From the NCBI GenBank assembly GCA_027604665.1, contig JADGIZ010000371.1:1-14866 (forward strand): a DNA stretch of 14,866 nt, in the 5' to 3' direction. The translations under genes were made by a program, and so were the position numbers. Within the stretch, counting starts at the first letter, position 1; each line of letters begins with the position of its first letter. The notes under the pieces are model-generated. The model searched no databases. It had not been told where the DNA came from and worked only from the letters and a program-made list of their open reading frames with translations. Below, one piece after another: positions 10,005 through 14,866 of this stretch. This stretch comes from Polyrhizophydium stewartii (Eukaryota > Chytridiomycota > Chytridiomycetes > Rhizophydiales).

Positions 10005-10137
10005 CGCGGTTCGGGGTCGGCGATCGCGCTGCGTGATGCCCGCGCCTGACCGGCCGCCTGCCATGCGCGCACATATGCCAGGCGGGCGGCGGCCATGTCG
10101 GCGGCTGCGGCCGGTGAGCGGCTTGACCGCAGCGGCG
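10005..10137. promoter_or_regulatory. Divergent SDH4/MED10 promoter region
   Basis: Only 133 nt separate the SDH4 and MED10 start codons, which face away from each other, so a shared bidirectional promoter is inferred. The stretch is very GC-rich and without a TATA box. In-frame ATGs upstream of MED10 occur at 10036, 10063 and 10075, and an out-of-frame ATG at 10095, so the MED10 start is not certain. Confidence 0.55.
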
Positions 10138-11001
10138 ATGGACCCTCCGGCCGTGCTCGTGGACCACGGCAGCGCGAGCGGTGCGGCGGCCGCCGGCGAC
10201 CCCGACGGCGCTGCCGGCGACGCGGGCTCCGACGCGGGCGGCGCGGGGGCGCTGGACGTCCTCGAGGCCAAGCTGGTCGAGACGCTCGACACGCTGCTCA
10301 AGCTTGGCATGACCGTCTTCGACTACCAGCCCGAGTCGGGCGAGGTGCTCAACCGCCGCATGTGAGTCGGGTGCAGCCACGCCCGCCGCCCGCCCGTGCA
10401 CCCGCTTCCTGCCGCAGACACAGCCGCGCTGACGCTTCTGCCGCCGCCGTGCAGCAACACGCTGATCCAGTGCCTGGCGGACCTGGACGACATGAAGCGC
10501 GACATCGACGTCAGCATCCCCGTCAGCCTGCTCGAGTATGCGACGCTTGCGCCGACCCCCCCCCCCACCGCCGTCCGGTCGCCGCAGCAGTCTGTTCAGG
10601 CTGACCAGCGACGCGCAGGATCGTCGACAATGGCATCAACCCTGATTTGTACACGAGCGACATGGTCCAGGCGCTTGTCGACAAGAACCAGAAGACCAAC
10701 GGCCGCGTCGAGTCCATCAAGGTGTGTGCCCGCCACGGAAATCGCTATGGAAGCGCTTTGGCCGCGGACATTGTGTGGATTGACACCGTGCGGGCGTGTG
10801 CAGATGCTGCGCGACGAGCTGTGGCGCGAGCTCTCTCGCAACTTCCCAGATCAGCGCGGATACGGAGCACAGATGCTGCAGCCGCCGCAGTTCCTGCCGC
10901 CGCAGCAGCAGGTCCCGCAGATCACGGGGACTGCGTCGCCCGACGAGCCGGCTGGCGACACCGCCAGCGCACCCGCACAGGGCCTCCCGCAGCATCCGTA
11001 A
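10138..11001 (+). CDS. MED10: Mediator complex subunit 10 (MED10/NUT2), 4 exons
   Basis: Exons: 10138-10361, 10455-10535, 10619-10721, 10804-11001 (201 residues, TAA stop). Introns of 93, 83 and 82 nt have donors GTGAGT, GTATGC and GTGTGT; CTGAC lies at 10429 and 10601. After an Ala/Gly/Asp-rich leader of about 38 residues comes the Med10 domain (about 40-155): LVETLDTLLKLGMTVFDYQP, LNRRINTLIQCLADLDDM, IPVSLLEIVDNGINPDLYT, then NGRVESIKMLRDELWREL and NFP. This order matches the family from yeast NUT2 to human MED10. Known role: an essential subunit of the Mediator middle module, which links activators to RNA polymerase II in the nucleus. The C-terminal Gln/Pro-rich tail (about 155-201) is an extension. 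Start 10138 is chosen because the upstream in-frame sequence turns Arg-rich and unlike the family. Confidence 0.92.
10556..10566 (+). repeat. Run of 11 C in MED10 intron 2
   Basis: An uninterrupted C homopolymer upstream of the branch-point motif CTGAC at 10601. Its length may vary between isolates or reads, but it lies in an intron and does not affect the frame. Confidence 0.9.
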
Positions 11002-11124
11002 CGGTGAAATAATACTCGTTCTTGTGTCTGGTTCATTTGGTTTGTTTGATCAAAAGTTTTGGATTTTGTTTGTGGCTGTATCATGTTGAGATCTGCCGTC
11101 GCCATGGCAGACAGGGTCGGAGAA
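11002..11124. other. Shared 3' region of convergent MED10 and nucleoporin genes
   Basis: These 123 nt hold the most AT-rich DNA of the window (about 11006-11095), with AATAAT just after the MED10 stop and T-rich stretches. This is what a compact, possibly two-way, polyadenylation region looks like. The two 3' UTRs probably overlap. Confidence 0.6.
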
Positions 11125-14100
11125 TCAGCGGCCGTGCACCTTCCTGCGAGACTTGGGCTGCGCCAGCTTGCGGCCAATCACGCTCGGGTTGACGGCCGAC
11201 GGCTGCAGTGGGGGCATGCCTCCGTTGCCGGCAGAGAACGTGAAGTCGGCGACCGGAGGAGCGGATCCGGCACCACCCACGCCAAACGTGAACTGTGCAG
11301 CCGGCGCTGCGGGCTGCTGGCCAAAGGCAGGCTGCTGCTGCTGCTGTTGCTGACCAAAGGCGGGCTGCTGGCCGAAGGCGGGCTGCTGGCCGAAGGCGGG
11401 CTGCTGGCCAAACGCGGGCTGCTGTCCAAAGGCGGGCTGCTGGCCAAAGGCAGGCGCCGGCTGCTGCGGCTGCTGCTGACCAAATGCAGGGGGTGCGCCT
11501 GCAGCTGCGCCAAAGACCGGCTGTTGTTGACCTGGGGCGCCTGCGCCAAAGTTGAACGACGGTCCGGATGCGGCCGCGCCCCCGCTCGAAGCTGCGCCAA
11601 ACATGGGAGCCGAGCTCGCAGCGCCGAACGGGGCGGCAGGGGCAGGTGCGCTGCTGGCAGTTGCGCCGGCGTTGAAGCTGAAGCCGCCCGAGGCGCCAGT
11701 GCCGGCGGGAGCGCCAAATGCCGGCTGCTGGGTCGGAGTTTGCGCAGGGCCGCCAAACGTGGTTGTGGGCTGGAATGCAAAGCCAGACGAAGGCTGCGCG
11801 CCAAAGCCAGTGGCGGCCGGAGCCTGGGCCTGTTGGCCAAAGGGCTGCGAGGCAGGCGTGGGCGCAGAGGTCGGCGCCGGCGCCGCACCCGAGGCCCCAG
11901 CGCCAAAGAAGCCGCCCGGAGCCGATGTGGTCGTGGCGCCAAAAGCCGGTGTGGTCGTGCTGGTCGTTGGCTGGGCGGGACCAAAGTTGAACGTCAGCTT
12001 GGGGGCCTCAGTAGCAGGCGTCTGGCCAAACGCGGGGGCCGAAGTTGCCGCGGCAGGGGTCGGAGCGGCGGAGATGCCTCCAAAGAGCGAAGGCTGCTGT
12101 TGCTGCTGCTGCTGGCCAAAGGCGGGGACGGCGGCTGCAGCGGGCGGCTGGCCAAAGGCGAGTGCAGATGAAGTCGACGGCGGGCCAAAGAGCGAGGGAG
12201 CGGCAGGCGCAGGGGCTGCCGATGCTGGCGCGGTCGCAGGCGTGGCGCTAGAGCCGAACAGAGACGAGCCCGTTGTGGTCGGAGCACCAAAGCTGGGCAC
12301 TGGCGCGGATGTGCTGTCGGCAGCGGCCGTTGTCGTTGCCGTCACAGCTGGAGCGCCAAAAGAGATGGTCTGCTTTGGCTGGCTGTCTGCCGCCGTGGTC
12401 GCGGCAGTCGTGCTGGCAGCAGCCGTCGTGCCGGCAAGCGCGCCAAAGATAAAAGTCGACGAGGAAGAAGCCGGCGCGGGAGCGGCAGCCGAAGTGGCCT
12501 CATCTGGCTTCGTGGTCGCATTCGTCTTTGCCCCAAAGTTGAAGCCAAAGCCTCCGGCGCTGCCGCCAAAGCCGCCAAAGCCGCCAGTGATCGGCGGACC
12601 GAGAGCAGGCGCAGCCGTGGTTGCTGCAGGCGGGGCCGAAGTGGTCTCGGCGGGCTTGGGCGCAAACAGCGACAGCGTGGGCGCTGCCGCAGGTGCAGGC
12701 ACATCAGCAGCCTTGTCGGCCGGCGCATCTGCGGGCTTCTCGACGGGTTTGAAGCCGCCAAAGAGCGGGGCAGACTCGGACGCAGCCGTTGGGGGCTTGG
12801 CACCAAAGAGCGAGGAGCCAGATCCGCCTGCTGGAGCGACAAAGTTGAACTTGCTTGCCGGAGACGGGGTCGTCGCCAGGGCCGAGGCGGCATTCGAATC
12901 CATGCCAGCAGGAGGTCCAAAGAGGCTGGTTGCAGGCTTCGGGGGCGAGATGGTGGCGGCCTCCTTGGCGGCATCTGGCTTGGGAGCACCAAATTGCATA
13001 GTGAACAAAGGCTTGGCAGAGGTGTCCGCGGCAGCAGAAGGCGACGAACCAGACGTCTTGGGCGGCTCCCCAAACAGGCTGCCAACCGGGGCAGCCGACA
13101 GGCTCGGCGCCGCAGCAGACTCTGCAGCTGGCTTCGGCGGCTCGATGGGCTTGGCGGCAAAGCTGCCAAACAGCGGTGCGATGGGCAGCTTGTCGGCAGG
13201 CTGCTGCTTCTCCGAGTTCTTGTCTGCAGGCGTCTCGGACGGCTTCTCCGGGGCCTTGGATGCAGAAAAGCTGCCAAACGAGGGCATGGCGCCCGAGGCT
13301 GCCGCCGCGGGCATCGTGGAGGCCGAAGACTCGAGGCTTGTGGTGGCTGGCGCCGTCTGCTCATCCGCCTTGGACTTGGTGCTGCGGCGAAGCAGATTTA
13401 CGGTGGCCTCGTCGGCCTCGTCAAGCTCCGCCGACGCGCTGGCGCCAAAGCCGCGCTTGCTGCCTCTTGGCGACTCAATCAGCGACTTGAGCGTCAAGGA
13501 CTTCTTCTTGGCGGGCGTCAGATGCACGTGGCCGCGGCCAGTCGTGACGTCTGACGGCTTCGACACGATGGCGGGCTTCGCCTGCTGATCAGCGGCGGCA
13601 TCGAGCTTGTTATGCTCTGTCAGCACCCGGCCCTGCAGTACAACACCAAGAGACCCGATCGGGATCTCGAGCTCACCTTGGGGAGGTCGTCCCTGGTGCC
13701 GACCTTCATGGCCGTCAAGGGCGCTTCGCCCGCTTCGGTGCCGATAATGTCGAAAACACGGGCACGCTTGCCGCTTTGGTGGCTCTCCTTGGTGATCCAG
13801 CCCTCCTCGGGAAGCAGCGGGGGGAGCTTTGGCGTTGCGAGTTCGGCCGCGGCATCCGACGACTCGCCATTGCCAAAGGCGGACTTGCGCTTCTTTGTGT
13901 TTTTGAGGGCCGACTTGAGTGGCTGGGCTGGCGACGGGGCAGAAGCCTTGGTGCGCTGGGGCAGACCCGGGGTGCGAGGGGGCGGAGCCGGCGAGCGGGC
14001 CGGGGCGGGTCGGCGCGCAGGGGTGGATCCCGTGCGCCGGCCGCCGCGCGGCGTGCCAAGCCTTCCCTTGGCCATGCGCTCGGGATCCGACTTGATGCGC

Positions 14101-14866
14101 TTCGCGTATGGGGTCGCGACGTTCGAGTTCATGGCCCGGCGGCGGCTGTCCTGGTACACATGCTCGTGGTAGTCCTGTTCGGCGCAACGAGAGGGCAGTG
14201 GCCAGGGGGAGGGGCAAGATCCCAGCGACCAGGGGGTGCAGTGGAGCAGCGATTGCGGTCAGCGGGCATGATCGGTCAGCGCGGCGGAGTTTGGTCAGCG
14301 GCGAGGTCAGCCACCCACTTCTTCGGCCAAGAACAGGCGCTTGCGGCCGATGAGGGGACGCTGCCTGGCCATGTCCAGGTCGACCTGCGACGCCCCGCTC
14401 GGCTGCATGTAGTTGTCGGCGTCCGACGGCTGCAGCGGCTCGGGATGGAACACGGGCTGATAGGCGGGCTGCGTCGTCGTTGGCTGCGGATACGAGTACG
14501 CCTGGGGCATGGCAAACTGCGCGAACAGCGGCTGCGCGGCCGGCGCGGGCGGGCCTCCGAGGCGGGGCGGGGCGGCCAGGCTCGCAACAGCAGATGCCGG
14601 CGGCTGGAAGGAGAAGGTGGCCGCTGAGAGCAGAGGTGGTCGGTCAGGCGCCATGGCGGAGAGCAGCGGCAGCAGCCAGGCAGCAGCAGCAGAACCCACC
14701 GGGCGGCTGGAAGGTGGCGGACGCAGAGCGGTCAAGCGGCGTGTAGAACGGCGCAGCCATGGGGCGGGCCGAGTCGGCGCGGCGCATCGAGTCAAGCCCG
14801 GAGAGCGGCAGCGGCTGCGGCTGGGGGCGCTGCGGCGGCTGGATCTGGGCGGGCGGGAAAGGCGAC
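11125..14866 (-). CDS. FG-repeat nucleoporin (Nup1/Nup124/POM121/Nup153-like C-terminus), 5' end unresolved
   Basis: Exons in transcript order: from the right edge (or ATG 14787) to 14700, 14623-14319, 14174-13677, 13632-11125 (TGA stop). From ATG 14787 this gives 1132 residues. The N-terminal part is Pro/Gln-rich with a repeated TFxFQPP-type motif. Next comes a basic region (VYQDSRRRAMNSNVATPYAK, then a KNTKKRKS cluster likely to be a nuclear localisation signal). The last exon has about 40 FG dipeptides (SLFG, PAFGQ, FNFG) in Ala/Ser/Thr/Pro-rich, acid-poor spacers. The protein ends in RKLAQPKSRRKVHGR, like the basic importin-binding tails of Nup1, Nup153 and POM121. Inferred role: a nuclear pore barrier and transport-factor binding protein. 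Which nucleoporin it is cannot be fixed from repeats alone. The frame is open to the right edge, and a pyrimidine-rich CCCAG at about 14845 could be an acceptor from an exon outside the window. Confidence 0.85.
11347..11454 (-). repeat. Six tandem 18-nt units encoding PAFGQQ
   Basis: Six consecutive 18-nt units (plus-strand core CTGCTGGCCAAAGGCGGG, few mismatches) encode PAFGQQ on the minus strand. They are flanked by CAG/CAA runs encoding poly-Gln (near 11331-11351). Near identity at DNA level suggests recent unit duplication. Confidence 0.92.
13633..13676 (-). other. Shortest intron, 44 nt, in the nucleoporin gene
   Basis: The donor is GTGAGC and the acceptor is TACTGCAG. Without it the basic exon and the FG exon are in different frames; removal joins DDLPK to GRVLTEHNKLD in phase 0. 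No CTGAC motif is seen, but little room exists for one. Confidence 0.82.
14175..14318 (-). other. Nucleoporin intron with four branch-point-like motifs, 144 nt
   Basis: The donor is GTGGGT and the acceptor is GAACAG; it contains in-frame stops. Four copies of GCTGACC (minus strand) lie at 14305-14311, 14293-14299, 14274-14280 and 14257-14263, followed by about 80 nt without an AG before the acceptor. Splicing joins LFLAEE to DYHEHVYQDSRRR. Confidence 0.85.
14624..14699 (-). other. Nucleoporin intron, 76 nt
   Basis: The donor is GTGGGT, CTGAC is at 14643-14647 (minus strand), and the acceptor is CTCTCAG, phase 1. Splicing joins two similar segments, SATFQPP and AATFSFQPP, in one frame. Confidence 0.8.

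Noticed and set aside
9264..10049. Plus-strand frame of 261 codons opposite SDH4
   Set aside because: It is antisense to the conserved CybS core and its intron, and the sequence is Arg/Ala/Gly-rich without recognisable domains.
11059..12171. Plus-strand frame of 370 codons, Arg/Leu/Gly-rich
   Set aside because: It is antisense to the PAFGQQ repeats, and its repeated AEGGLL-like pattern is only the complement of those repeats.
11552..13588. A 678-codon plus-strand open frame antisense to the nucleoporin gene
   Set aside because: It is a shadow of the Ala/Gly/Pro/Ser-rich FG coding strand at high GC. It has no recognisable domain, while the minus strand has FG repeats, spliced frame continuity and a proper C-terminal motif.
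13677..14217. The 5' part of the long minus-strand frame that reaches 14217
   Set aside because: Over this stretch the true coding frame is another one (basic region with VYQDSRRRAM and KNTKKRKS). The long frame is joined to it by the 44-nt intron at 13633-13676, so its first ~180 codons are not coding.
14787..14866. ATG 14787 as the definite nucleoporin start
   Set aside because: The frame is open upstream to the window edge with a similar Pro/Gln-rich composition, and a possible acceptor (CCCAG) lies near 14845, so the 5' end was left unresolved.

Overview
The window is a compact stretch of eukaryotic nuclear DNA, most likely from a GC-rich, early-diverging (chytrid-like) fungus. The grounds are spliceosomal introns in every gene (mostly 44-144 nt, many with a CTGAC or CTAAC branch-point motif and a clean AG acceptor), intergenic gaps of 120-290 nt, and conserved eukaryotic gene families. 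No ribosome-binding sites, operons, tRNA/rRNA genes, CRISPR arrays or transposons were seen. The fungal assignment is inference from gene structure and family flavour; no marker gene settles it.

Layout, left to right: (1) positions 148-5142, plus strand, a nine-exon gene for a ~1470-residue leucine-rich-repeat protein with RVxF protein phosphatase 1 docking motifs (PPP1R37-like). (2) 5275-8766, plus strand, a nine-exon gene for a 956-residue ABCB half-transporter with an extra N-terminal membrane domain, TAP/TAPL-like. (3) 9053-10004, minus strand, a two-exon gene for the succinate dehydrogenase membrane anchor SDH4/CybS, tail-to-tail with the ABC gene. (4) 10138-11001, plus strand, a four-exon gene for Mediator subunit MED10, head-to-head with SDH4. 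(5) 11125 to the right edge, minus strand, an FG-repeat nucleoporin with at least four exons, tail-to-tail with MED10.

The five genes are unrelated housekeeping or regulatory genes: phosphatase targeting, membrane transport, mitochondrial respiration, transcription and nuclear transport. I see no shared pathway and no novel multigene system. What stands out is gene structure: two well-supported GC-AG introns plus a third candidate, very small exons across the catalytic part of the ABC domain, an intron whose removal creates a second PP1-docking motif, and a nucleoporin intron with four branch-point-like heptamers. All splice models were made by hand from reading frame, splice signals and family conservation; every gene's total coding length comes out divisible by three.
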